Below, one piece after another: positions 46,826 to 57,791 of a DNA stretch of 64,000 nucleotides. Source of the DNA: Blepharisma stoltei. Taxonomy: Eukaryota; Ciliophora; Heterotrichea; Heterotrichida; Blepharismidae. The first letter of the stretch is position 1. The number at the start of each line of letters is the position of its first letter. The translations under genes were made by a program, and so were the position numbers. The notes under the pieces are model-generated. The model searched no databases and had not been told where the DNA came from. It was given only the letters and a program-made list of their open reading frames with translations. Location of the stretch: positions 1,054,001 to 1,118,000 of the forward strand of contig CAJZBQ010000013.1 of assembly GCA_914767885.1 (NCBI GenBank), given 5' to 3'.

Positions 46826-47665
46826 ATGATAATTTTCCTTTTGTCACTCATATCAAGTGTTTCCTCATATGAATGCGGCGGAACAACCTCAAAATCGTCA
46901 TACAAAGTAGGAGACCGTATCCCAGTTTGTGTAATTTTTTGAAATGGCTCAACCACAAAAACTATCACTTTTTACCCTAAGCTAGATGACTATTCAGCAG
47001 TAGAAGTCAAAGGAATGTTCGCAGGAATCCTAGCAACAGGGAATTATAGCTTAGCTGTACAAGCAGAAGCAGGTAGTAATACAACATTCCTCCAATATAT
47101 ACAAACAGGTGCTCACAATGTTTCTGACTTCGTAGCTCCAGTCTACAGTGTCGTCGTCGAAATGAGGGATGGAAAAGTAAAAGACGTAGTCTGGGACAAT
47201 GACTGTGACCTTTGTGACTATGGCTGCCTGACCGATACAGGAGATGTCTGCACGGTGGACTTGTGTGATTTGCAAACGAACTCAACAGACCCTCTTAAGT
47301 CTGATTGTGACCCCAAAATCTACGTCTCTTGGATGGGGAAAAAGAGGCTCCATGTCAAATAACTGTTGATTTTTGACAGTGTACATTTCATCGAAATCCA
47401 TTTGGTCGAAAATTTTTGATAGTGCGACATTTGGCCAAAAATTAACGGTTTTTTTTCGGTCAAATGTCACTATCAAAAATTTTCGATCAATTTTCGGCCA
47501 AAAATTTTTCGGTGAAATAGACACTATCAAAAAGGCAAAGTCATTTGACCTGCACAGGGAAAAGATGACTCAGGAAATTATCTTATGAGCGCTGGGTACC
47601 GAATTTCTCAGTTCAGGAAATACAGTTTATATGATACTTATAAGAGCGCAAAGAAGAGCTTTTAA
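46826..47665 (+). CDS. Secreted Cys-rich protein, 205 aa, split by an E element
   Basis: ATG 46826 gives a short hydrophobic signal peptide (MIIFLLSLISSVSS). The mature part has several N-glycosylation sequons (NGST, NYS, NTT, NVS) and a Cys cluster CDLCDYGC...CTVDLCDL, an extracellular domain of unknown family. An E-family insertion (47345-47556) follows SWMG; dropping it with one copy of the GGGAAAAG-like repeat gives KIYVSWMGKDDSGNYL and 206 codons to TAA 47665. The left repeat copy carries two extra homopolymer bases. Confidence 0.7.
47345..47556 (-). mobile_element. E-family element, copy 1 (212 bp), non-TA ends
   Basis: Plus strand starts AGGCTCCATGTCAAATAACT, ends AAGTCATTTGACCTGCACA; inverse of copies 2 and 3. 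Flanked by GGGGAAAAAG / GGGAAAAG. Inner inverted repeats GACAGTGTACATTTCATCG / GGTGAAATAGACACTATC. Confidence 0.85.
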
Positions 47666-47714
47666 TTAAGATTTATAATAGGATTTATAATTGATTGATA
47701 AACAGTTGTTAAGA

Positions 47715-50310
47715 TTAGAGGAAAGTGCTGTTATCGGGGGTTGCTTTGCTATAAGTCATGCCTGAAAAGATATGTCTGGTTTTGATTAATTGTTCAGCTT
47801 GGGCGTGGTTTCCAAGTTTTAGAGAAATATAGATAGCGAGACTGAGGATAGGAGCTGGGACTGGCTGAGAAGGCTGAGTTTGAGGCTGAAAAGTAATGTT
47901 TAGAAGGTTTAAAGCGGAATTTAAAGCTTGCTGTGCGAGAGGAATGTTGCCTGAATGCAAATGGGCACAGGTGAGATTTATGCTTTGAATATATGCTGAG
48001 CTATATTAATTTTACATATAGATACAAGCTATATCCCTTATAAAAAAAATTATTAGGATAATATTCAGTTTGGTATATGCATTTTCACATTAAATTCTGC
48101 ACCTAATCAAAGAATAAATATCAAATTTTTTATATAAAAATAGAAAATATTAACTCCCCCCCCCCCCTCCGTGAGCGAACAAAAAAATTTTGTTCGCTCA
48201 CGGAGGGGGGTTTAATTTTTTTTTTTAAAAAAAATTTATATATAAATTTTATAAAAAATATTTTTTTCGAAATTAAAAAAATCCTAATTTGCAAAAATTG
48301 GGAAGCAAATATTAAATTTAATTTGCAAAATTTATGTTTTAAAACGCAATTTGTTTAAAATTAAACAGAATTAGCTCTAGATTTCATTATACTAATTATC
48401 ACTTATATATCAAAATTTTTTTCCATTAAAATTTTTTCTATTAAAAAAATTTTTGTTCGCTCACGGAGGGTGGTTTTTGGTCAAAAAATGGCGATTTTTC
48501 TAATGGTTTTGTTCGCTCACGGAGGGGGGGGGGTGGAGTAAGTATTTTCTCTATAAAATTTCTCCCAAATTTGCATATCTAGAATTTTGGTCTTCAGTAA
48601 ACACTGCTGAATTCGGTGACAAAGTGGAGTGGCATTTTATTTTTAATTCTTTTGGGATATGAGAAAGGTATTCTATAGCTTGTCTAGGCTTTCCTAAAAT
48701 AAGCAGTGCTTCAGACGCATACATTGTAGCAATAAATCTTTGAGGATCAGTTATATCCATATGCAAAAGCTGCTGGGCTGAAGATAACGCACATTGAGGT
48801 TGAGAATTCATAGCAGAATAACACAGTAATAGCAAAATATGGACTTTTAGCTCTTCGTCCTTGCACAGTGTCAAAGCATTTCTTAAACATTTTATTGCTT
48901 TTTCAAGCGGCCCTTCTTGCACTTTTTCATCTTCGTCTTTAAAAATATACGTCACTTTGGACGGAAGGACATATTTTTTATCATTTTGAGACATACAAAT
49001 ATCGCTCAGCATCTCTCGTCTCCCGATTTCAAGTCCTTGTAGGCTCAGCATTACATAACATTCAGCAGCTCGGTACCAGAATAGTGGTTTTCCTTGCATT
49101 ATTGAAGCAATTTCATGCAGACAGTCTAAAGCTTGTTTTGGCTTATGAGAATTAATAAAGGATAACGCTGAGTTATATAGGAGTTCCCCTCTTCTTTGTG
49201 AAGCATAATGAGTTATAGTGGCAAGAGGCTTAGAACTGTCAATTAAAGTTTGGTTTCTGAGAGTCCCACAAGCTTTGGAAAAATAAAAACGTGCCAGTTT
49301 TGGCTTTCCTAAGCGTAAATGGATACAGCCAAGGTTGTTGTAATGGAAAATAGGGTGACTTAGTTTTTCTTTTGATGGCTGACAGGACGGGTGGGATTGC
49401 CGGTCACCTAAAACGGGCAAAATTTCAAGCTGGGCTCTATTTAAATGCTGAAGTGTAGAGTTCATGTTTCCTTCTGTATATGCGATTTCTGCATTTAAGT
49501 AGTTCTTAATAGCAAAATATTGTGAAGCCAGCATCGCAAACATCTCAGGGTCATAATTTTCTGATTTTACTTTGGTCACCCAGTTTTGTTCAGCTTCATT
49601 TAGCGCTTTTTTAGCTGGTTCTGCTTCAGATAATAATAAATGGTATCTACATCTCAGGACATTTGTAGCGAACCAATATTCCCCTTCGCTAAGCTCATCA
49701 CTTGATTTATCATCGACCCAGCTTCCTATAATAAGTGGATGGAAAATGCCTTTTTCTGGGTTAAGTTTTAGCACGCTTGAATATATCCCTGATTTTTCTA
49801 AGGTTTCTAAGGCTGCGTTGGCTTCTTCTTTGAGTTCCATTGCAAGATAAGTCTCAATTCGTAGAAAAGAAATTTTGATACTTATATAGTCGTCAATGCA
49901 GTCAAGGCTTGAACAAAGAGGTGTAAGGTATTGAAGAACTGCCCCATAGTGTTCTAAATAAAATGATAAAACACTCTCTTATTGTAGAACATTTTTTTTT
50001 TTAAAAAAATTAATATGGTATTTTAGATATATAAAGATTTTGGGATTGTTTTATAAAAAAAATAAAATATTCAGGGAAAAAAGAATAAAATATAAAAAAA
50101 AATAAAAAAAAATAAAAAATTATTGTAGATGCTTACTGCTGATGGGCAGTCAAGGGATATCATCCGATCTAAAAGCTCTTGAGGATCTTTGCAGCCTTGT
50201 CGATAATATTTCACAACCTCAAGATTATGCTTATTTTGGTCCCGATTTTTTTCGAGCTCTTCTAAAGCTGCTTGGAAGTTGCCTTCTGCAAAGAGACTAA
50301 AACTCCCCAT
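47715..50310 (-). CDS. CNOT10: CCR4-NOT subunit CNOT10, ~635 aa, TPR protein, two IESs
   Basis: Scaffold subunit of the CCR4-NOT mRNA deadenylase (pairs with CNOT11 in animals). TPR-rich; hallmark FHYNNLGCIHLRLGKPKLARFYFSKA, then RRGELLYNSALSFI, KAIKCLRNALTL, and C-terminal AHLHSGNIPLAQQALNSALNLL...ILSLAIYISLKLGNHAQAEQLIK. IES 48004-48551 (contains an M1 MITE) and IES 49980-50120. The second junction leaves a one-base discrepancy near 49970, where TTTT in GTGTTTTATC is short by one or AG is repeated. Start 50310, 29 bp from the stop of the reductase gene. Confidence 0.88.
48004..48551 (-). mobile_element. IES in CNOT10, 548 bp, with an M1 MITE (48151-48538)
   Basis: The M1 copy (reverse, full) lies inside a larger TA-bounded insert with ~147 bp of extra AT-rich DNA. 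Removing all gives NLGEILYSSAYIQSINLTCAHL. The extra DNA could be an older IES into which M1 landed. Confidence 0.85.
49980..50120 (-). other. IES in CNOT10, 141 bp
   Basis: TATTGTAGA at both borders. Very A/T-rich interior. Removes several stops; adjacent frame off by one. Confidence 0.75.
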
Positions 50311-50339
50311 AAATTTTATTAATCTTATATGAAAATGGG

Positions 50340-51626
50340 TTATAGCTTAGGTGATCCACTAGTGACTCTAACAAGGACTTTTCCTGTGTTTTCCCCTTTT
50401 AATAGTAAACGTAAAGCAGATGGGGCATTTTCTAAGCCATCGACGACGTGTTCGCTAAATTTAAGCTTCTTTTGTTGGAGTCACTTGCTGAGATGCTTTG
50501 TAGCGAGGCCGTACTTGTTTTTGAAGTCAAATACAATGAAGCCGACTATTGTGGCTGACATAGAAATTATGAGTCTATTCTATTTAGCAATAAAAATAAA
50601 TTATTTTATTATGGAAAAAAATAATAAAAAATATAGAAAAAAATCAGGGATTATAGTATAAATTACCATTACGGGTAATAATGCACAGGAGGTGCTGTCT
50701 TTTTATTATATGATGAAATCGCCCCACACATAACAATTCTTGCGTATTTATTGATATTTAATAGTGCAGCGTCCAAAATTTCTCCACCAACGTTGTCTAT
50801 GTATACATCAACACCATCAGGACAAGCAGCTTTTATAGCTTGTGACAGATTTTCAACCTTTTTATAATTAATAGCTCCATCAATTCCTAGTTCTCTTGTA
50901 AGGTATTGGCATTTCTCATCAGAACCAGTTAGCCCGATAACTTTGCAGCCTTTCATTTTCCCCATCTGGCATATTAAGGAGCCAACAGCCCCTGCAGCAG
51001 TTGAAACAAGCATTGTTTCGCCTTGTTTTGGCTTAGCTAGTTCATTTACTGTGAAATAAGCAGTATCTTGGCTTATAATGACTGTTCTGGGACATAAATT
51101 TATTATAAAAATATATAGGTTTATGGGAAATAGAATAAGGCCGGTTATCCCTAGAACTCCTAAAAATAATCGAGGATTCTCATGAGGTGGGAGAAGAGTC
51201 AAATGATTTGCAGGTAGCTTTGAGTATTCTTGCCAGCCAAGGAGTCCTGATACGTAGTTTCCTTTTTTAAAAGCGTGGCTCTGTGATTCAATGACTTGGC
51301 CAATGCCGAGACCTTTTATAACTCCGCCAACAGGCACTGGGTCAGTATATGATCTTTGGCCTGAAATAAATTCTTTTAATTTGTATTGATTTTAACATAT
51401 ATAAATTTTATTACCCAAAAAAAGCATAGCATTTAAAATATTTTATGCCATAATTAATTGTATATAGAATATAAACTCTTTGTGAAGCATCAACAGACAG
51501 CCATTCTACCTTGACTAAGACTTCTCCTTCTTTAAGTTGGCCAATTGGCTCTTCAATGACTGAGAAATCTTCATCTTTTGGTAAATCCACAGGGCGCTTA
51601 GCCAAAATGACTCTTTTGTTCATCAT
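50340..51626 (-). CDS. Prostaglandin-reductase-like MDR oxidoreductase, ~335 aa, three IESs
   Basis: Medium-chain NADPH-dependent reductase without catalytic zinc (PTGR/double-bond reductase type). Motifs: EEPIGQLKEGEVLVKVEWLSVDA, GVIKGLGIGQVIESQ, nucleotide fold STAAGAVGSLICQMGKMKGCKVIGLTGS, VDVYIDNVGGEILDAAL, C-terminal LKFSEHVVDGLENAPSALRLLLKGENTGKVLV. IESs 51369-51471 and 51064-51135 restore QRVYISGQRSYTD and GITGLTAYFTVNEL. A third insert (~50580-50670) lies between PPVHYYP and IISMSATIVGF; its borders could not be set without a one-base change. Confidence 0.88.
50575..50671 (-). other. Probable IES in the reductase gene, borders unresolved
   Basis: AT-rich, stops in frame, between two well-conserved coding segments of the reductase. 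No TA pair keeps the frame as written. Confidence 0.55.
51064..51135 (-). other. In-frame IES without stop codon (reductase), 72 bp
   Basis: TA-bounded; if retained it would add 24 residues of hydrophobic sequence with no stop. Excision gives the conserved GITGLTAYF. Confidence 0.85.
51369..51471 (-). other. IES in the reductase gene, 103 bp
   Basis: Excision joins GTTTA|TATTTCAGG, reading DASQRVYISGQRSYTDPV. Confidence 0.88.
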
Positions 51627-51899
51627 GGAAATAATAGAAGATGACGCAGCATAATAAATGAAAATAGCAAGACAGATTATTGGTAGTCCTTAAATTTTAA
51701 ATCTGCAAATAAATAATCTTCCAAATAGTTTAGCGCCTTTAGGTATTATGACACAAATTATATTGATTTCTAGCTAAATCTATATAATAGCTTAAATTTA
51801 AATGCTAAATAATTTTAAATTAATTGAAAATAATGCTCAATGATTATTAATTCTAAAATTTTATATTTAATCAGCACCATCAAGTAATCAATAGTAAAT

Positions 51900-54800
51900 A
51901 TGTCAGAGCTTGAAATCCCGTTACTAATTCCTCAGGCCAGCACAAAATCTATAGGAAACGCAATAGAAACAGAAGGTCTACAACAAATAACCATGCCAGA
52001 AGCCACTGAACAAATCCAAAGCATGATATCAGAAAAACTGTCAAAAATTCATATGATATTTCCCTTAACTTACCCAGTAAAAACCTAAAGCAATTTTTTA
52101 CTGGGCAATCCAAGGGAAACCTCTATACATTATTAGATGATCCTCGAGAAATCAAGGTAACTGCTGATGAAAAAGCACTTGTTATCCTATCAGAAAAAGT
52201 TTTAATAGTAATAGATAGAACCACAGGAGAACGAAAAAGTAAAAGTTTGCAAATAGAAAACCCGCAGCATTTAGAATTAATAAAAAGTCAGAATCTTGTA
52301 GTTATCAATGATAAATCTAGCTCAAAAATATATAAACCCAGCTAAGATGAATAGAAATATTATATCCCTATTATCTCTTCAAAAAACCTAATAAACGATC
52401 CTTAGAATATTTATCAATTATGAAATTTCGAACAAATAAAAATCCTTGACTGTCACAAATCCAATGTTTCTGGTATTTTTATAACCCCTGACGATAAATA
52501 TCTATTTTCCTTAATTGAAGACGATGAAGTAATCAGGTGAAATATCAATAACTTCGGCAAATTCGACGATTTTGCAAGCGAGCACTATGAAAACGCGACC
52601 AGTTCATTTGGGGTGCAGGTCAAATGACATTGCCTTTTTGATAGTGTCAATTTCACCTAAAAATTTTGGCCAAAATTGGTCCTAGTGAGACATTTGACCG
52701 AAAAAAAACCGTTAATTTTTTCGGCCAAACGTCGCACTATCAAAAATTTTTCGATGAAATGTACACTGTCAAAAATCCACGGTCATTTGACATGGAGCCG
52801 TTCTTTTGACAGCAGTTTAATAGCTTTTACCTATAAAAATAAATTAGCAGTTTACTCCATAGAAGCCATTTCAATGCAAAATGAAAAAGAATTCGATGGA
52901 ATTATTACACAAATAAAATTTGCAGCATCAAATGATATTATAGTTGTGGCCATTAAACAGTATTTAAGGCTAATAAATACAAAGACACTGGAATTTGTAC
53001 AAGGGATTTTCCCGGAGACTGTTGTCACTTGTATAAGCACATATCCGCATGATGATATTATAATTGCAGGACATAAAACTGGGGAAATTTCGTTGTTGGA
53101 TTATAAAAATAATCGTCCTGCGATAAAAATGGCTGTATGCAATACAGCAATATCAAAAATATTTTTATGCCTATTAAGTCACTATTAAATTCACAATATT
53201 AAAAATGCCAGTTAGGGATAGGTCCTAACTCCTGTTAAATAGGTAATGGTCCTATCATCCGAGCTTAGTGAGAGAAGTCAATCTTCTTGAGAGCCTCAGC
53301 TTGAAGAAAAGAAGTCAGTGCTGAGGCTGGCACTGACTAGAGAAGTCTTAACGGGCTTAACAGTTTGAGGGTTAGGTCGGTCCACCTATCGTTATTCAGA
53401 GCTGCTAATGTAGCTGGACCCTCAAGTAAAAGAAGAAGACTAAGGGCATTGCCAGAGTAACTCGTTAAACTTAAACTATTAAATTTTGCTCAGTTCTTAT
53501 AGCAAGCCTCCTAAGGCTTTTAAGACACTCCAGTAGGGTATAAGTAATAACGGCCAAGAAATCTTCACAATGCAAAATGACGATAAAAGGAAATTGACAT
53601 ATACACAATTCCCTCAGCTAGACCTTTGAAAAAAGTTTGAAAGGAGAAAAGTCTTTGGGTTTACCCCTTCAGGGAAACTTATATTTAAATTTAAAGATCA
53701 GCTTTTGACCTCTGATATCTCATTTGACTATATTCAAGAAGTTTACAATGCAGAAGGGATAAGTAACGTTTTATTCACAAGATACGGAAAAATCATCGTT
53801 TCTTGTTTTTTCCAAATTCATGTAATTTACAATGGAGAAGACAAATATATGGACGACAAAGATATGGAAGAGCCAATTTGTATGAAAATAAACCAAGAAG
53901 GCTCATTGCTGTTTACCGGAGGAAAACAAAAAATCAAGGTATGAGACCTCGAACAAATGATGCTACAAAAAGACTGAAAAGGCCATGAAGAACAAGTTTC
54001 ATGCTTAATCCTAGCTCAAAATGACTTAAAATTGATATCAGGAAGCCATGATAACACTGTAAAAATATGAGACCATAAGAATCATATGCAAACTGGGCTA
54101 TTAAAAGGCCACACAAGCTGTATTAATGATTTAAAGCTAGCAGAAGATAAAAATTTGTTAATATCTTCAAGCTCCGATAAGACTATCAGGGTATGAAATT
54201 GGCCTCTTGAAACTTTAATTTGCACATTAAACGCGACGGCTGATGTCGTAGGAATTCATGGATAAGGTTATTTTTTTAAAAAAATAATTATTTTTCGCAA
54301 AAAAAAATATTATAAAAAATAATTCATGTGATAAAAAACTGCAAATTTTTGATGTCGGCAAGCGCTGATGGGAGAATTTCGTTTTGAAGCATGAAAAGCT
54401 ATACCTTAGTTTTCTATAACCAAGTGCAAGACCGAGTAAAGAAGTTTTGTGTGTCAGATGATGATAGGTATATGGCTTATTATTTAGGAAATGAAGATAG
54501 TTTTTTAATAGGGAATCCTCTGGTTTCTGAAAATGTGACTGTTTCTGGGCCTTATCATGACTATTATGAGTATCTTTTATATCTCAAAAAAATCATGGCA
54601 TTAAAAGATATCCCTGAGCACAACCCTATGATGGACCAATGGGTAATTTTGCCTCACCTATTAACAGCTCCTCATTTTTACGCCCTAGTCAATTTGCATT
54701 CTTACCTAAAACGGTCCTTAGAATCCGAGTTCAAAGTTGTAGAGTCCTCATTTGGGGAAACCTCTTTATCTATTGCCTTATCTAATAAACATAGAGAATG

Positions 54801-56303
54801 CAGAAACATAATCATAAAAGCAATGATAAAAAACTACAAAGGCAACCCTTTTTCCTTATCAAGCTTAACCAAAGAATGCTTTATTGACCTAAACAACGAA
54901 GGTTTCAGATTTTTAGTCAAGCTTTATGACCTGATTTATAGAAGATGCAATGGTTTTAACCTCCCTAAAGAATGTTCTTCTAAAATAGTCACCCCTATTT
55001 TTTACCATTCTAATGAGATTGTCCCATATCTCAACAATTTTTTTATAGATTCAAATGAAAAAGGGTCAGAAAAACAGATTTTTTTTATGCATTGTATAGT
55101 GCCATTTAATACACAGACTGGGTCACAGGAGAGTATTGATTTTTTAAAAAGCGTGATTGAGTCGCCTAATTCTGATATTTTTAGGACGAAATTTGTGCAG
55201 GCAATGCTAAATGATAAATGGAAAATGGTCAAATTTTATTGCTACTCACAAGGGCTGCTATATTTGCTATATTTGTTATCTTTAATGTTTTATATTGAAT
55301 TTTTTATAGGAAATGGAGCGTTTTTAGCTGTAACCTTTGTATTGAGCATTTTATTGTCGTTCTATGAAATCTATCAAGCAGTCACAGAGCCTATGGACTA
55401 TATTGAAGACCTATGAAATTATATAGACGCCTCAAGAGCTCTCCTTATAATTGCCTATGCCATTATGATTTGGGCTGACGCAGACTATGACAGTTCTTCA
55501 ACAGTCTTATTATTAGGCTCATTTTTATCATTTTTAAGAGGAATCACCTATTTTAGACTGTTTACTCCTACAAGATATATGATTACTTTGCTTAAAGAAG
55601 TCTTCAAAGACATGCTTTCTTTTCTGGTTCTTCTTTATTACTCCACTCTTTCTTTTGCTTTTATTTTCAAAATTATTGATTCCTCAAACCTAGATGGCAG
55701 TTTAACTGGATATATTGCACAGTCTTATTTATAGGAATTTTCATTAAATGGCCAGCAAAGCTGGCCAAATTATTTTTTAATCAGATTAATGAATAATTAA
55801 TCGAAATCCTTATACTTGATTTAGGTAACTATGACACTAACACATTTGGAGTGGCCGAATCCATAATTTTCTTTATTGCCACTATGATAAATCCAATTAT
55901 CATGATGAATCTTCTCATATCTATCATAGGTGACACCCACGACCGAGTCCAAGAAGGCTTAGAAGTGGCTGATAACAAAGAGCTTGCCGAAATGATTTTA
56001 GAAATGGAAACACTATTATTCTGGAACAGAAACGTCAAAACTAATATTTATTTACAAACCTGTATGGAAGATGTAATAGTAGAAGGACAAAATTGGTATG
56101 GAAAAGTAAGAGAAATTAAATTGGTTTTAAAACAGATTAAAGACGCACAGTCTAAAGGGTATGAACAAATTTCAGAGGACTCAAAATCGGTTAAAGATAA
56201 GATCTCTGAGTCAGAAAAGAGGCTGATTCAGGAAAATAAGCAGCTGCAGCAACAAATGGATGAGATGAAAAGAGAAATAGTCAATTTAATTAAAAATAGG
56301 TAA
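51900..56303 (+). CDS. WD40-TRP-like channel fusion B, 1180 aa, six interruptions
   Basis: ATG 51900 to TAA 56301-56303; 1181 codons exactly after removing 74, 69, 198 (E element plus one repeat), 366, 71 and 83 bp. N-terminal WD40 repeats (GKQKIKVWDLEQ, GSHDNTVKIWDHK, SSSDKTIRVWNWP, SADGRISFWSM), linker shared with gene A (PMMDQWVILPHLLTAPHFYALVNL), then a six-helix channel domain with S6 NPIIMMNLLISIIGDTHDRV and a coiled-coil tail. None of its IES sites coincide with those of gene A, so they post-date the duplication. Several Trp of WD repeats are TGA. Confidence 0.88.
52052..52125 (+). other. Palindromic IES in gene B, 74 bp
   Basis: Arms TTTCCCTT..CCCAGTAAAAA / TTTTTACTGGG..AAGGGAAA. Excision reads KLSKIHTLLDDPREI. 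An alternative TA pair inside the palindrome is also in frame. Confidence 0.75.
52343..52411 (+). other. IES in gene B, 69 bp
   Basis: Multiple of three but with stops; excision reads YKPSYQLWNFEQIKIL. Confidence 0.82.
52602..52808 (+). mobile_element. E-family element, copy 2, with 9-bp direct repeat
   Basis: GTTCATTTG (52602) / GTTCTTTTG (52800) flank 189 bp running GGGTGCAGGTCAAATGACAT...GGTCATTTGACATGGAGCC. Deleting 52602-52799 restores ENATSSFDSSLIAFTY. No TA at the borders. Confidence 0.88.
53175..53540 (-). mobile_element. GC-rich SINE-like IES in gene B, 366 bp
   Basis: Excision at TA(AGT) gives FLCLLSNNGQEIFTM. GC-rich core with internal inverted phrases (GACTTCTTTTC/GAAAAGAAGTC type); begins AATATTAAAAATGCC, like the inverted CCATTTTA tail. 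Confidence 0.78.
54249..54319 (+). other. IES in gene B, 71 bp
   Basis: GGAATTCATGGATAA at the left echoes AATTCATGTGATAA after the right border. Excision reads ADVVIHVIKNCKFLMSASADG. Confidence 0.82.
55730..55812 (+). other. IES in gene B, 83 bp, with a small hairpin
   Basis: Interior ATGGCCAGCAAAGCTGGCCA. Excision reads AQSYLLDLGNYDTNTFG between S5 and the pore. Confidence 0.88.
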
Positions 56304-56350
56304 TATATTTTAAATTCTCTTTCAGAATCCGATTAATTATTAAGAAAATG

Positions 56351-57691
56351 CTACTGCTGACTTAAATCAGTAACATTAAGGCAGTCTTGTATTTGTAGAG
56401 CTTGTGATACAATATACTCAAATTCCTGACACTCCGCGCATGCAAAATTCCTCATCATTGTTTCGTATCGGCTTGCTTTTTGCTGCTTAAACCTTGGTAT
56501 TTCTCTTCTAATCAGCAGCAGGCTTATAATTTTATTTATCATTGCAATGCTTTGTAATTCTTTTTCTAAATACTGATGATTTGACTCAGCATTTTTAATA
56601 TATTTTTTCGAATAAAAACGCATTTATTTTTATTATAAAAAATTATTTTTAAACTATTTATCTTAATGAGCTTATGGTCTTGTTTGGATTTTGATGAAAA
56701 TATTTGTGATATCGGTTTTCTCCCTGTATGCATTTTTTGCAATTTTTGTTTTTCAGAGTCAAAATTCCCTTCAGCTTTGTCTAAAATTTTTTTAAATTCA
56801 GATTTCTTTTGGATTGCTTCTATAATACTTTGCTGATCTAGAATTTCAGCTCTTGCCCAGTCTAATAATATATAAAACGGATTTGTATAAGTATCTCTAA
56901 TTTCCACATTTATTTCTCTTCCACCAAATCCATTTGCGTACAATTTATTTACATTTTTTATGCCTTGGATCAGCCCTGATAATTCTTTATCATAAATCCC
57001 AAAATAATCCACGCTGATTTTGCATGAATTTTCGAATTTTTGCAAATTTTCGAGTCCATCCTCAAAAGTGCTCAACAATTTTTCTAAATTTCTTTCGTCT
57101 TCGTCAGTGACTTTTTGGCTCAAAAATTCCCTAAAAACTGCTTGATAATTTTCAGAAATTTCGTTATAGTCATATTTTTTACAGTCCCCTGCCAATTTTT
57201 TGTAGTCTGATGATCCGCCTCTAATAAAGGTTTGGAATTCTTCTGATCTGTAGAAATAAGGCAGGGAAATAAGTTTGCATATAAATAAATCAAGCAGCTT
57301 TCTTCTCTGCTCAATAAAATTTGGTAAAAAATTACCCTGAATAGAAAATTACAGAAGCTTGTTTTCCTGGCAACTGAGGAATATAGCATCCAGGCCAATT
57401 TCTGACTAATAATTGTCGAAGGGCTCGGAATTCTTTATAGCGCCTTGCGACTTCAAAAATTCCTGTTGAATCACTGCCTTTGATTGTATAGATGACGTAT
57501 TTTTTAAATGTGCCTTCTTTTATAATTGGATTGCATACAGAAGCAACGGCATGAAGATCTCGATACTGCTGAATTCTAGATAAATCTGTCTCTGTGTTTT
57601 CTTCAGCTGGCGAGTATAAAAGATTTTCTTTAATCAAGCTCTCTTTAGATTCTTCGTAATTGCCTTTAAAATCAGAAAGTGGATTTTCCAT
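56351..57691 (-). CDS. Sorting nexin (PX-BAR type), 422 aa
   Basis: Minus strand, ATG 57691, TAA 56351. PX domain residues ~60-135: IYTIKGSD...FEVARRYKEFRALRQLL (RRYKEF phosphoinositide-binding patch), YIPQLPGKQ, then FIEQRRKLLDLFICKL. The rest is helical, as in SNX1/2/4-type BAR regions; roles in endosomal sorting are family knowledge. A 16-nt intron (57339-57354) and a 56-bp IES (56601-56656) give exactly 423 codons. Confidence 0.88.
56601..56656 (-). other. IES in the sorting nexin gene, 56 bp
   Basis: TA-bounded; excision reads KLIKINIKNAESNHQYL. A second TA pairing nearby is also in frame. Confidence 0.65.
57339..57354 (-). other. 16-nt intron in the sorting nexin gene
   Basis: GTAATTTTCTATTCAG; splicing reads PGKQASGNFLPNFIEQRR. 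Confidence 0.85.
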
Positions 57692-57791
57692 AATAAATTC
57701 ACCAATTATTAAAAATTAAAAAAATTATGATTTTCTTTATTTTTTAAAAAATATTTTTTTTTTTAAAAATAATTTTGGTACCAAAATTACA

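Noticed and set aside
47345-47556. TA-bounded reading of the E element (AAATAAC...AAATAGAC)
   Set aside because: Joining at those TAs leaves TAG in frame and does not restore the downstream coding frame.
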